A stretch of 64,000 nt of DNA from NCBI GenBank assembly GCA_003024175.1, contig MDYQ01000129.1, forward strand, positions 186,001 to 250,000, read 5' to 3'. The position numbers and the translations under genes were made by a program. Positions 52,723 through 64,000 of this stretch are shown piece by piece. The notes beneath the pieces are model-generated. The model did not search any database. It was given only the letters and a program-made list of their open reading frames with translations, and was not told where the DNA came from. This DNA comes from Planoprotostelium fungivorum (lineage: Eukaryota; Evosea; Variosea; Cavosteliida; Cavosteliaceae). Positions within the stretch are counted from its first letter, which is position 1; each line of letters opens with the position of its first letter.

Positions 52723-54720
52723 TCAAGCTTTCTCTTCTGTCTTCACTTGTTCCTCTGTCTTGACTGCTTCTTCCTCCGTGTTAGCTACTTCTTCCTTTGT
52801 TTCGACTGGGACGGAGACGTCAGCTTCTTTCACGTCCTCTTTTGGCTCTTCTCTTGTCTCTTGTGGCTTCTCTTCCTCCTTGACTTCTGTTGTCTCTTCT
52901 TCTCTCTCTTCTCCATCGGTGCGTTGCTTCTTCGTGGACTCTTCCTACATGGAGTGAGCTCGTTGTAGACGGACAATAAAATCAAATAAATCACCTTCTC
53001 TTCTTCGCCGTGCTCCCTCTTTGTTCCCTGCTGACTCTCTTCCGTCTCTCTGTACTGCTCGTTCGAATACTGATACGCCTCGTTTGTCTCATACGATTGT
53101 GCCGGCGCACCGCTGCCAGATTCAGTCTGTGGAGGCTGCTGCTGCTGCTGCTGCTGCTCTTCTCCCTGGCCTTGGTAGTACTCTCCCTGTTCTTGTCCTG
53201 CCCCCGTCATTCTTCCGAATTTCTCCGCGACCCTCACCGTAACCCTGGTAACCAGGCTGGCGGCCGCCGTCGGGTGGCGAGTAAGCGCCCGATTGGTCGT
53301 AACCCAAACGAGGTGGTTCACCACTTCTCTGTGGTGCGCCTGACCCCGGCGCAGCGGATCCAGGCGCTGGCTTGCCCCAGAACAGTCGGACGGTGCAGTT
53401 ACCAATGATGGCCCCGGTAGGTAAAGCTGTGAGGACTCGTTCGGCTTGGTCGTGCGTGGCAAAGTCGATGAAAGCGAAACCCTTGAGGGTGAACAGTTTG
53501 ATCGAAGTGATCTCGCCGAAATCACGGAACGAACTATAGACATCAGAGATCGCATCGCATGATGATGATGTGAGATGAGATGATGAACAGACCTCCTTAG
53601 AATGTCTTGAGTGATGCTGACGTCGATGCCGTAGACAAAGATGGTCTTGTTGTCTGGGTCAGTCTGTGCCTGAGGTTGAGCTCTCTGAACTGGCGCCATC
53701 GGTGCACTCGGCGCGGGAGCACCACCACCCCTCTTCGAGGCCACGTTCAGTTTGATGGGCCGATAAGACAATTGGTAGCCTTGCATCTCGGTCAAAGCTC
53801 TCGTTCTCTCTCCCTCATCTTTAAAGTAGACGAAGCCGAATCCTTTGGAAGAGTTGGTGGCGTGATCATAAACCACTTTGGCGGAATAGGCAGAAGGATA
53901 GAAGACGTGAAAATGATACTAGAGAGAAAAAGAATGAAAAGAGGGAATCGATGTGTGGACTCACCAGGAGCTGGACGTCGGTCACGTCGGCGGCGAGATC
54001 ACCCACGAAGACGGCGAGATTGTCTGCATTTTGGACTTTAGACATGGGAGGTACCTGACCGGATACGGTGGCAGTTCCGGGTGCATTCGTCTTGCTGTCT
54101 CTAGATCAGTGATGAACATTACATGATTCGTGAAATGTCCATGTGATATATCATGTGACGTCGGCTCACTTTTGACTTCCGAATGTGGCCCAGTTGAGAC
54201 GGAAGAACCTACCGTCTAAACCTGGGATGGGTTGGTTGTTGTATGTGTCCAGAGCTCTGAGGGCAGCGGCAGGTGAGTTGAAGTATACGAAGGCATAACC
54301 GACGAGAGAACCGTTAGAGGCCGTGTGTACTTTGTTCTTGAGCAGCTTGGCATGAGCTACCTCGCCAGTCTGTGCAAAGAGGCCCATGATGTATGACTCT
54401 TCCATCCAGTCTTCAATGTCTCCCATCCATAATGTATTCGACATTCCAGGTTGCTCGGCGGAACTGTTCGAGGTGTAAATCATTGTGGAATGGAGATCGT
54501 AAGAGGATCAGACATTTACCTCGTAATCATGGGTCCAGTTGGCTGTGGAGGAGCGGCATAACCTCCATATCCATATCCTCCCTGCATCCCGTAGGGATTC
54601 TGCATATACTGTCCTGTAACAAATGAACCTCATCCTCTTCAAACTGTCAACCCTACCTTGAGCGGCATACTGTTGACCATATTGTTGATTGGGGTCTCCA
54701 TACGCATTATAGTAAGCCAT
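52723..54720 (-). CDS. Three-RRM RNA-binding protein (RBP45/Nam8/TIA1-like)
   Basis: Eight exons (54657-54720, 54520-54613, 54170-54463, 53965-54094, 53593-53918, 53238-53533, 52995-53197, 52723-52944) give 542 aa. A Gln/Tyr/Gly-rich start (YGDPNQQYGQQYAAQG) precedes RRM1 (TLWMGDIEDWMEESYI, GYAFVYF), RRM2 (AVFVGDLAADVTDVQL, GFGFVYF) and RRM3 (TIFVYGIDVSITQDIL, GFAFIDF, TVRLFWGKP). A Gly/Gln-rich region with a seven-Gln run and an acidic Lys/Glu tail close the protein. RRM order and spacing match the RBP45/47-Nam8 group, which binds U-rich pre-mRNA and mRNA. One intron carries gctcgttgtagacgga, as in the PDI gene. Confidence 0.92.
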
Positions 54721-54904
54721 GTTTGTTTGTCTTGATGCAAATGAGAAAAGAGCGGGACGGATTATTTCATTTAATTCTACAATGAAAACTCTATAAGATA
54801 TTGCTGCATAGTAAACCAACGCACGTCAGACTCCTCCACCTCCACCTACACGTTCACCACGCAACTCACGATTAACACGTTCATCACCGTCACACATTAC
54901 GATC

Positions 54905-56206
54905 ATGCCTCTATTTCCTCCTCTCAAAAGACACTCTGAAAAGGTGGATGCCATTGCCATCAAAATCGGCAGAGTGGGCTTCTGTGCAAGAGGATTTGTC
55001 TGGGCCTGTGTTGGGGTGATGTCCGATACATCAAACATTCCTCTCATATTCTAACAGGGTGTTGCCATAGCCTCCACCATCAGCGATGACTATGCTCCTC
55101 AGTCACAACAGGGTGCATTGGACAGTGAGTATCATCCGATCCGACCTCCGATATAAACTCTGTCAGTCGTCGCTCGCAGTACAGGAGGCACCGTGGTGTT
55201 AGTATTGGCCACTCTAGGCATTCTCTGCTATGGAACATGGAGAGTGTTCGAGTTCCTTTACGGGATCCGTGTCATGAGAGACGATCCGAAATGGAAGAAG
55301 GGCATCAACGGCTACGTGGTTCCCTTCGCCTCTCTCATCTTCTACGCTGTCTTCGCCATCAGTAACATCTACGAAATCATACATGGACACCGACAAGGTG
55401 ATGAAGAAGGTTGTGTCTCGATTGAAATTGACTCTCTTTAGAATCTTCTCTGTCCTTCTCCGGTCTCATGACTCAAAACGTCGCGGGGAAGATCGTCCTC
55501 TCTTTCATCAGTGTCCTCCTCATCGGTGTCGCTTTCGGTTGGGCCGCACAGCTCATCAGAGGAACCATTCGTAACGTAAGACCTCCCCTTCTATCCCCTC
55601 TCATGTCGTTCATCTACCATCATCCGTCTCATACGATGTCTTCCTAATCATGATGCACTCTCACACCTCTTAGGAATTCATCGACCGCCGTCGCGTCCAA
55701 CGTGATCCAGTCTTCTTCAAGTGGGCCCTCTATGCCACCGGTTACATAGGCATCCCGGGCAGAATCATCCTCTTCTGGCTCCTCGCCGTTCTCTTCTTTC
55801 GAACGGCTTGGGCAAAAGAAGCCAACACGAACACTGGCTTCGGTGCTGCTCTCTCTCAACTGCAGTCGACCACGCCTGGAAAAGTCGTCCTCGTTGTAGA
55901 CGGAATATTTCTCATCATTTTCGCCGTGTGGTCCATCCTCAACGCCAGGTGGGGGAGGAAAAAGGGCGGGAAAATAATTGGGACAGGTACAAGGAGTTCT
56001 TACCTTACCGCGCTCACATTGTTCCCGCCCAAACCATGGAGAACTTTCAGAGAAAGATAGAAGAGGGATTACCCAACTCAGGAGTCAAGGTCAACCACTT
56101 CATCGACATATTTAGAGGAGAGGAACCTAGATCACACAAGAAGGAAGAACATGAGCTCACGACACTCGATGAGTATCAGACTGCAGAGCGTCCGAGACCA
56201 GAATAA
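54905..56206 (+). CDS. DUF1206 membrane protein
   Basis: Six exons (54905-55015, 55058-55124, 55167-55397, 55442-55575, 55674-55948, 55987-56206) give 345 aa. Three repeats of a two-helix unit are seen, each with a GxxARGxV- or GYxG-like start: KIGRVGFCARGFVWACVG, KWKKGINGYVVPFASLIFY and KWALYATGYIGIPGRIILFW. This is DUF1206, common in bacteria and scattered in protists. Unlike bacterial proteins it has a soluble C-terminal tail of about 70 residues (NFQRKIEEGLPNSGVKVNHF). Function unknown. Confidence 0.82.
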
Positions 56207-56299
56207 AACGAAATAAATGTTTGATAAGTAGTTTGGAGTCATCGTGCGAGAACAGAGATGATGTGATGAAGGAATACAGATGGTTTATCTCGCTCATGT

Positions 56300-57394
56300 T
56301 TAGAGTTTAGATGCCGGGGTGCTGGACTTTGCCTCGGGTGCTCTTTTCACGTCGTAGTTATGTCTAGAGAAGTGCAATCTGGCTCCCTCCTTCGTGACTA
56401 GACACACCTACATCATGGTCATTGCGGTGCGATCGTTTGAATCAATACCTCTACTGGGTTGATGGCAACAAGTTTTCCCTTCTGTGGATGATTCCTGCCC
56501 GAGTCTGTGGGTGTCACTGTGATTTCCTCTCCCCTCTGTCTCTCATCATTCCATGTGATTCCGATCGTGTCATCTCAATCACCTTGAGTTGTAGAGGTTC
56601 TGCATCGTGATGTGCAGGTGTCTTGGTGGAGTTGGGAGAGAGGAGACTGGATCGAATGTCTTGGAATTGAATTTGCTTCGGTTTGTTGTTGCTCAGCTTC
56701 TTCGCTACATCATCCATCCAGCGGTGCAGTTTGGGATGTGTCTCTGGGGTGACTTCGGGGGTGGCTAGAGTGTCTTTAGACGATGAGCGCCTGTGATGGT
56801 CTCACTTCGAAGGGTGCGAATGACCCAAGATGTGAGATGAAAGACATGAAGGTCGGCAGTGGAGCACTCTTCTCCCTTGAGGAATCTGTTCTTAGACAGA
56901 AACTGATTCTCGATGATGTCCAATACGACGAGAAACTTGGAGAATGCTTTGGGTCGACCAGCAGTGAAGGTCTGTGGAGACCATTTGTACCCGGTCAGCT
57001 CGGATCTGTCCTTCAGAAACGCTTCATCAGAGAGAGCGGCAGCGGGCAACAGGCCGGCACAGATGGGGAACAACTGACATCCTCTCAATCTCCATCGTAT
57101 CATGTACGTCGTCGCCCTCACCTCCCTGGCGAAGGATTCAAATTCCTTTGCATTAGGGACACCCTTCATCTCGCACAGACGATCGATGGCGGCGACTGTG
57201 TCCATGTAGACTTCTCCATCTACGGCCAAAAGAGGTATTCTTCGATAAGTGATACCCACGCTCTGGAAATCAGGACGAGGAAGCATGCGAGGCTGGGGGA
57301 CGATGGCATAGGGGACAGACAGGAAGGAGAGGAAGTGCTTCAGCTTCTGAAAATAAGGAGACTCTGGGTAACCGAATAGAAGGACCTGTGACAT
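56300..57394 (-). CDS. GST-like protein ending in a peroxisomal SKL signal
   Basis: Four exons (56806-57394, 56583-56764, 56449-56535, 56300-56407) give 321 aa. The N-terminal thioredoxin-like half is that of the glutathione S-transferase superfamily: VLLFGYPESPYFQKLKHFLS, VGITYRRIPLLAVDGEVYMD and TVAAIDRLCEMKG. An all-helical half follows (LVVLDIIENQFLSKNRFLKG, STADLHVFHLTSWVIRTL). A C-terminal domain of about 90 residues (EEITVTPTDSGRNHPQKG, VCLVTKEGARLHFSRHNYDV) is not found in classic GSTs. The last residues are PASKL, a type 1 peroxisome signal. All phases fit. The peroxisomal site depends on the last two introns being right. Confidence 0.75.
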
Positions 57395-57557
57395 GATGCT
57401 GCTGTTGTTGTTTGTATCGGTGGCTGCGGAATCCGGAACAATTGTCCACCCATATTTCCAACGTAACTCGAAATTGCCACACCATCATCATCATGCATCT
57501 CTCTCTTACGCTGCATGGCATAAATGAAGACAATGAGAGACATTAGAAACTTTATGA

Positions 57558-58908
57558 TCAACCATTCAAGAATTTCTTGCAGTACTCGTACGTCACAAAA
57601 CTGATGCTGATGGCTGGGACCACCTTGAGGTAGTTTGGTATCAATCCCTTGTAGAATCCTCTCCACGTCTCTTGTGCCCACACTGTCTTTGTCAACAACG
57701 TGCATGATGTGATCTCTCACCTGTTCTCACAGCATTCCACGTGCTACCATATACTGGATGTGACTCGTTGAATCCTTGCATCTGCATCTTTCTTCTCAGA
57801 ACGTCACAAGGATAAGTAACTGAAGAGGGTGTCAGTGTTCGTGTGATGATGACATGACACGAGAACAAATTTTGATTCTGATGAGAGAGGATGAAGAGGA
57901 TCCATTTGTAGTGACGTGATAGGGTTGTTGTCTTAGAATAGGAGGGTTCCTCACTCGTCTGTGCGATGGCCCCAGCCATACCTCCACAAGTCAGCAGCTG
58001 CGTCGTGGTTGGTTCAGGGTTCATATTTGTCTTGACGAAAGCTTTGAGAGTCTCGTAGGTCATAAAATTGAGGCCCACGTAAGGAGCGACACCCTTTAGA
58101 AGATGAGATGGATGTGATGGGATCGATACACACCATGACGGTGGGCGTGATTCCTTTGAAAAGAGCGTGAACTCCTTCTTGTTTGATGATCATTTTCCAG
58201 GCATGAGCGATACCTGATGTGAAAATGAGATGATGAAGAGATGGAGAGGACTCACCGTTGTATTTCGGTGCGGTGGTCGATTGAACGGATAGACGTGTTC
58301 GGATGAGATCGAGAGGATATGTGACAACGACGCTCACGATACCTGCCATGGCACCTGTCGATATCAGATGGACGTCCAGTGATGGTGTCAAATCTCACCC
58401 GCGTTGAGACGGTTGAGAGGAGTGAGATCTTTCTCTCCAGGCTTGGTTAACATCTTTTTAAACTGTTCGAAAGCAGCAAATTGCGCGGCAGAGTATGGAA
58501 CAATGCGGACGATATTGGTTCCATTACCCTTGAAATAACCGCGCCAACCCTCGTCACGGTACATTTTAGTCAGTGATCCCCTGATGGTCTTGTATTCTTC
58601 TTGTCCCCTCGGTTGAACCTGTCAAGTCTTCAGCTACGGTCTCTGTCATCGTAAAGCCACATCGTACGATGTGCAACGTGATCGGCAGCATAATGTCTCT
58701 CTTCTCATCGCAGATTCATTCTTAACGATCGGCTTACCTGGTAGAGGATCTTTAGACGTTCCAGAGGCGATACAGTTGTGCGAGACACAGCACCCGCCGC
58801 TCCTCCCGCGACAAAATGCTTCATAGAATCCAATAGGGCGGCGTACCTCTTCTTTTTCTTCTTTCCGTCATCGTGCTGGACGCTGGCGGCCGTAGAGCTC
58901 TGAGTCAT
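57558..58908 (-). CDS. Mitochondrial carrier (SLC25 family)
   Basis: Seven exons (58738-58908, 58399-58618, 58256-58354, 58134-58213, 57955-58093, 57721-57819, 57558-57682) give 310 aa. Three repeats each carry the carrier signature: PLERLK in repeat 1, YPLDLIRTR in repeat 2 and YPCDVLRRK in repeat 3, with the later glycine-rich halves ([43 protein letters not shown]). [11 protein letters not shown] in repeat 1 is shared with the CoA (SLC25A42, SLC25A16) and ATP-Mg/phosphate carriers, so an adenine-nucleotide-type substrate is likely. It sits in the mitochondrial inner membrane. Confidence 0.92.
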
Positions 58909-59497
58909 GATGTGAAAATCGGTCGGACTGACACAAGAGAGAGAAAAGGGTCGAGCGTTCTCCTCTAGAGAGCGGACCAGATGAGGAGGAGAAGGATCTG
59001 GGGGTTCTTCTGAAAAGAGATCAGCTCCCGATTTTTTCGTCGCGATCGTCTACAACACTCTGTACTCCGGACGCGCCGGCGCATGGGTTAAAGAGGCTCT
59101 CCATCCTCAGCAGGCCTTCCACGATGCCCTCCAGATCATCGTCCATTCTTTCATTTTACATAAAGACATATGAAATATAAAAGTACAAACGGCTCTGAGA
59201 CGGCAATCTCAGAGATTTGCAGGAGATGTCTTCGACGACCTTCTATCGCACACGTAGAGGTGACTCCTACGTGCTACGCTTACGGTGCGTCTGGGAGGGG
59301 GAAGTCACGTCAAATATCTGCCAGACGTACGCAGGGATGTGGGAGCAGAAGTACCCAGAGGTTGGAGAACAACTCCAGCTTTCAAGAAGCTGTCCACCTC
59401 TTTGCGTTGTGGTTGACGTGGGGTGTTGATTCTAGCGCAACGCATCCGATGTGTATCGATATACAGAGAAGAGTTCATCACTTTTCCACAGAGAGCG
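58909..59497. other. Divergent intergenic region
   Basis: 590 nt between the carrier start (minus) and the EamA transporter start (plus). Short plus-strand frames at 59170-59450 show no family pattern; they may belong to the 5' UTR of the transporter. Confidence 0.4.
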
Positions 59498-60910
59498 ATG
59501 GATCAAGTGATCACCCAGCAGAACATATCCATGGTAACAAGATGGATTGTACAGAGGAGGATGGCGATACTTCTGCACGTCGTTCTGTTTGGTGTTCAGA
59601 TCCTCAAGTCAGTGCACGTCATCGCGATGAAGTTTGCCACACCATTCATTCATCCTTTCGGTGAGAATTTTCGAACGTCTACCTCGCCTGAGAATTGAAA
59701 GTGTACGCCGCCCTACGATTCGCCTTTGGATTGCCGGTTTTATTCGCTCTGGCCTATCTGCCCGGCTCAACAAAGGTACAAGATATACCTACGATCTGAA
59801 TCACCGTCTCGTTGTAAATCGATGTCCTAATCTCGATAGATCATTCCCAAGGGGAAGATTTGGATCTGGGTGATCGTGTGCCCATTGTTTGGAGTGGTGA
59901 TGAACAATCTATTTCTCGTGTCAGCCATGCGATATGCCACTGCGTCCACGGCCAACATATTAGTACCTGTGGGTGAGTCTCTCATCTCGTCTTCTTTGTC
60001 GACATTTTTCAGTTCCAACGGTCACCCTCCTCATCGGTCTCTTCACCTGCCGAGAGAGTTTCACCTGGACCAAGGTGACGGACGTCTCATCAACGTCGAC
60101 AACTGACTCCTTCAGGTAATATCCGTAGTTCTTTCTTTCGTGGGAGTCGTGGCCTTATCAGGCATCGATCGATGTACTCAATTCGCCGAGCACCACGTGT
60201 TGATCGGCAGTCTGCTGCTCATCGGTTCTTTCGCCTCTGCCGCGGTCGCCCTCGTCTTGCAGAAGAAGACGTTACAGGTGAATCGATTCAGTATCTCGTG
60301 CTCACGTCCGCAGATGTTTCCACACTCTGCGGTGTTAACGGCTTGGTCGATGACGGTGGGAGGTGTCATCATCTCCACGTTGTCCGTCACCCTATCCTTG
60401 ACCGATCTGGCGCCCATGGATTTCTATGAGGTTCCTCTCCTCGCCTGGGTGAATTCTTCCATTTACATATCGTCTCATGTATGATCAGTTTTGCGTTGCC
60501 TTCTCGGGTATAGGTGGTACAGCTATGATCTTCTCTGGCACAGCCTGGTCTCTCACTCAGACATCAGTATCCACCGTTTCTGCTTACAGCTGCGTTCAAG
60601 TCCTCGTCGGCACCTTCCTCTCCTGGCTTCTATTGGGAGAAACAGTGTCTCTCATGAACTTATTGGGTGAGACGATCGAAGATGGTGACCCTCACCACGG
60701 ACAGGTGCACCATTCATATTGGCCAGTTTGGTTCTATCGGTCAGAGATCAATACATCAAGGAGAGAGAGATGAAAGGAAAGGGAACGCTTGTGCCAACGG
60801 AGGTACCTGAAGATGAACCACCACAATCAGAGGTTGCCGAGTTCGTGTCCATCAAGGTGGAAGAGAAGAAGGCAGAGGAGCCGCTGCTGTGTAGCCCTCG
60901 CACGATATAG
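59498..60910 (+). CDS. EamA-type drug/metabolite transporter
   Basis: Eight exons (59498-59660, 59702-59775, 59840-59972, 60013-60074, 60116-60277, 60314-60448, 60489-60666, 60705-60910) give 370 aa. Ten helices in two EamA halves: ALRFAFGLPVLFALAYLPGS, VIVCPLFGVVMNNLFLVSAM, RYATASTANILVPVVPTVTL and VISVVLSFVGVVALSGID; then SAVLTAWSMTVGGVIISTLS, GTAWSLTQTSVSTVSAYSCV, VGTFLSWLLLGETVSL and APFILASLVLSVRD. The Lxxx-P and GE pattern in the last helices is that of plant WAT1-like proteins. An acidic tail follows. The substrate cannot be told. Confidence 0.85.
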
Positions 60911-61035
60911 GCTGATAAGATGAATGAAATGAATTTTTTTTGATGATTTTTAAAGATTAATCTTCCCGTAATTTTCTCGGATTTTCGCGATACTGGTAAT
61001 TCTAATTTTCACAACATCATCACACCTCCATCGAC

Positions 61036-62754
61036 ATGAAGGAGTACACATGCTCAGCAGAGTTTCCCGTCGATGCACAGACGTTCTTCAATCTCTTCTT
61101 CTCTGGATCTTCGGCAGCGACAGATTTCAGAGTCAATTTCCACCAAATGCGGGGAGATGAACGTGAGAGAACGATTCCTGATGTAGATAGACAATGTATT
61201 GCTCATGCACTGCGAACAATGGTTGACGTTCATCGTTAGGAGTTACGGTAGGACAATGGTCTCCATTAACTGGTAACCGATACGAACGTTCCAACCAGTG
61301 AGGATGGAGATGTGTGAGACGTCAGCTCACTCATATCAGTTTCTCCTGTCCTACATCAGAGAGCGAGATCGTGAAGAAAATGGTCGGCAAATTCATCGAC
61401 ATGGAAGAAAGACAGACGTATCACACAATCCACGCGGGGTGAAGCTTCGAATTCACCTCAATCACGATATGCCATCCATCGATGTCACATCTAAACTCTT
61501 CTTTAGAGAGATCATCGTCGAAACCACGACGAATCCCATCTCCGGAGTTGTCATCATCCGCTCGGCCGTCAAGAATCACATCACAGACATCTCAAAGAAC
61601 AATATCCCTGGGTGTCTCTTACAACTGAGACTCACCACAGAATTGGATCTGTCCCGTCTTCCATTCGTCATGAGAGCTTTCTCTGGTTCCATCGAGTCGA
61701 TGGCTCACGATGAAGGGATCAAGTCCATGCAGGCCATGATCGATCAGATGCAAATCGTCAGCGTGAAGGCAGCGGTGAGTCTCAATCGAGTGTCAACTCT
61801 TTCCTCTCAAATGGTTTACAAAATTGTATCGCGTGTCAACCGAAGGAAAGAGACATGCAAAAAAGTTCATGAGAAATTTCTATTGATGAACTGACAGGCC
61901 AGCTTGTTATCCACTTCCGCTGCGACCACTCACGCCACTCCCATACACACGAGTCCCCACAACTCACGAGCCCACGCTTCACCTCGCACGGCTAAATCTA
62001 CCACTTCAACAGATTGGGACGATGAAGAGTTTTATGATGCGTTGGATACTGATGATGAGAGCCCGCTGCCCATTCGTCGCGTGCATGAGACTCTGGTCAA
62101 GTATGAAGGAGAGCCGGCGGGGTGAGTGAAGATATTCAAAGCATGTCTTTTCTTGGAAAGAATCATATCAAAATTTGATCTTTTTTATTCGAGAGAAGAG
62201 AATGAGAAGATCGAAGGTGTGATGGAAGAAAATTGACTCGTTGTAGATTGGACACTCTCCACTCTGAAATAGTCGATTTGAAGAGAAACATCGACAGCAC
62301 GAACCAAAGGTTGGCTTCCCTCGAATATCCTCTCAGGCCCATCAGCGGTACCGATCTAGTCAGCGAGGGCAGCACGTCACAGAAGTTGTTGCAGTACATA
62401 CAACAGATCGAGAACATCAACCAATCGAGGTTAGAGGACGAGAAGCGAAGGGATGAGGCCATCGACGCCAGATTACAAGCTTTAGGTGATCATCAGCACA
62501 CCATCTCATCTTCGCATCATCATCGTGTGCAATCGATCACCTTCATCTCCTCATTACCCTCATCATGTAGACATCGTCAACACCGTCACTCTCTGACTCT
62601 ACCTCCAGAGAGGAACTTGAATCGATTGATCTTCCCCACCATCACCTGGACCAGGAGAGTCGGTGCGGCAGCTTTCCTCGTGGTGTGGCCCTGGGTGGCC
62701 TTCAAGCTGTGGAACACGTCGAAATCTCTCTTACTCAACCGTTTGAATCGTTAA
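61036..62754 (+). CDS. VASt-domain sterol-transfer-like protein with coiled coil and tail anchor
   Basis: Seven exons (61036-61162, 61240-61297, 61340-61438, 61507-61774, 61898-62121, 62247-62485, 62609-62754) give 386 aa. Residues 1-185 match the VASt (StART-like) domain of GRAMD1/Lam proteins: EFPVDAQTFFNLFFSGSS, VGQWSPLTGNRYERSN, MEERQTYHTIHAGEIIVETT. A disordered linker with WDDEEFYDALDTDDE is followed by a coiled coil (SEIVDLKRNIDSTNQRLASL) and one C-terminal helix (VGAAAFLVVWPWVAFKLW). The GRAM domain of the animal and yeast proteins is absent. It would hold sterol-transfer activity at an ER contact site. One intron ends in CGTTGTAG. Confidence 0.82.
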
Positions 62755-63194
62755 ATGTATCGAAGTGTATCTCTCCTCTTTCTCTTCGTATCTCTGTGTC
62801 TCTTCCTCCATTCAACATTTACCCCTATTCATCATTCGATTGATGGTATCAGAGTGTCCGAGTCTGTCGCATGAGATTGAGTGATGCAGCCGCACGTCGA
62901 TCGATGAAAGGCAGTCATGTGGGGTGATGAGCCCGAAATGAGTTGGCTCTCTGTTTTCCGGGAGATCGCCAGACCGGGAGAAGATCGAGGCCGGGAGGGC
63001 CTGTCGGGGTGATGAATTTCTCATCCCTCTTTCTCATTATCCATCGAACCCTACACCGAACAGACACTTAGACATTCCCCATGCGCTCTTATATCTTTTT
63101 CTCCATATCTCCATTACTCGGACCTCACCCAGCTGTATCTGAATCAAGCGACTGACGGCGCACACCAGGAGCACTCGTGAAGAACAATAGCTTG
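62755..63194. other. Intergenic, nothing recognised
   Basis: 440 nt between two plus-strand genes. No protein-like frame, repeat or RNA gene was recognised. Confidence 0.4.
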
Positions 63195-64000
63195 ATGAAC
63201 AGCGCCAGTGCCCCTTCACAGGGCCCCAGACCTGGAGGACCTCCTCTCGCTCAATCTCAGGGTGCGAACAACGCAGCCAAGCCACGTTACACTCTCACTC
63301 CTGGCACCAATATCAACGGTGATACTCGGGCGACGGGACATTCGAGGCTGAAGTGAGTACAGGAGCCAACAAGGGTGTTTTACCTCCCACCCCCGGTACC
63401 GCACAGCCCACCGTCATCTCTTCCAACTCCACCGTCATCACCTCTTCCGTATCGGCTCCTGCATCCGCTCCCGCATCCGCTCCCATTCCCGTGTGTATCT
63501 CTCGCCTTCCTTCTCTTCCTCTCTTTCATCACACATGATCTCGTGATATCATCCTCGTGGTCTCACACCCATCACACGAGCTGATGGCATCAGGTGTCCA
63601 AGACTCCCCCTGGTATGCTCAACATGACTGGTAGCGGTGAGACACACCAAGGAAGAGGAACTGACCCGAACAGGTACCCACCAATGCCGTCTTAGCGAGG
63701 GGTGGTCCATCTGACGCTCACGGAGATCAACCCGGTCGAGGTGTTCACAATCAGACTCTTCCTTCGACTGTGAATTCTACCGCAACTGCACAACATCCGG
63801 GAGGAAACAACGACACCACCCTCGCTGGTGGAGCTCACAATTCGACCGACCTTGGACAAGATCACGGTGCTCATCATCCCACCCAGCCAGGAAACCAAAC
63901 TGCCGCTGGTACACCCACCAACACGATCTCTCAGCCCGCTGGACAGGATAGAGGCCATCCTACACCTCCCAAGGACATCCACTGGTCGGAGTCTGAAGTC
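63195..64000 (+). CDS. Low-complexity Ser/Thr/Pro/Gly protein, 5' part only
   Basis: Starts at ATG 63195 (MNSASAPSQGPRPGGPPLAQ), reads TPGTNINGDTRATGHSRLK, and must be spliced because the frame changes. Further segments are ISSNSTVITSSVSAPASAPA and, from 63674 to the window end, NAVLARGGPSDAHGDQPGRG and TTLAGGAHNSTDLGQDHGAH. The composition (Gly, Asn, Thr, His, Pro, Gln) is that of a disordered protein, perhaps an RNA-binding or secreted mucin-like one. No signal peptide is seen at this start. Intron borders are not settled and the gene runs off the window. Confidence 0.5.

Noticed and set aside
55889-55904. Intron call at the CTCGTTGTAGACGGA copy in the DUF1206 gene
   Set aside because: The frame is open through it (VLVVDGIFLI) and encodes a plausible membrane helix, so it is exonic.

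Overview
The window is nuclear DNA of a gene-dense, intron-rich eukaryote. Almost every gene is cut by short GT-AG introns, mostly 35-80 nt, and adjacent genes are often only 100-400 nt apart. It holds about 45 protein genes on both strands and one tRNA. The gene content (CARMIL-like actin regulator, myotrophin, DH-PH-FYVE RhoGEF, DUF1206, DUF599 and DUF2306 membrane proteins, eukaryotic YeeE/YedE proteins, T1-TLDc proteins) fits a free-living amoebozoan, perhaps a protostelid such as Planoprotostelium. That placement is inference from gene content and intron style, not from a search. Exon borders were worked out by eye, using splice signals, reading phase and family similarity; most joined exon sets give an exact multiple of three.

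Layout. 1-10.4 kb: end of a membrane protein gene, YeeE/YedE paralog A, DUF599 protein, a KDEL-type protein disulfide isomerase, a degenerate Ras-like protein, an unknown gene, a DUF1279 protein, a membrane protein with a YPQA-repeat tail, and an Alba-RGG protein. 10.8-16.2 kb: a 21-exon CARMIL-like gene, tRNA-Ala(CGC) and an ankyrin-type protein. 16.4-27.3 kb: a tandem array of seven T1(KCTD/BTB)-TLDc genes with two decayed remnants. 27.6-36.6 kb: PSME3IP1/NIP30-like protein, a Der/EngA double GTPase, an unidentified gene, two tandem DUF2306 proteins, and an inverted T1-only member of the array family. 37.2-47.4 kb: proteasome ATPase Rpt6, a four-helix membrane protein, SLC35F-like transporter, BAG/IQ co-chaperone, YeeE/YedE paralog B, a coiled-coil protein and myotrophin. 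47.5-64 kb: UFD1-like protein, RhoGEF-FYVE, a secreted protein, a three-RRM protein, DUF1206 protein, GST-like protein ending in SKL, SLC25 carrier, EamA transporter, a VASt-domain tail-anchored protein, and the start of a low-complexity protein that runs off the window.

The liveliest part is the T1-TLDc array. Its members share exon layout and upstream sequence, yet show domain loss, frameshift, solo domains and a fold-back duplication that appears to have created a new intron. T1 domains of this type often dock on cullin-3 and TLDc proteins act on the V-ATPase, so these may be adaptors of that kind; this is inference. A second theme is a recurrent short motif, CGTTGTAGA or its reverse complement, in introns of many unrelated genes, where it often supplies the 3' splice site. 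A third is actin capping: CARMIL and myotrophin, which regulate the same target, are both encoded here.
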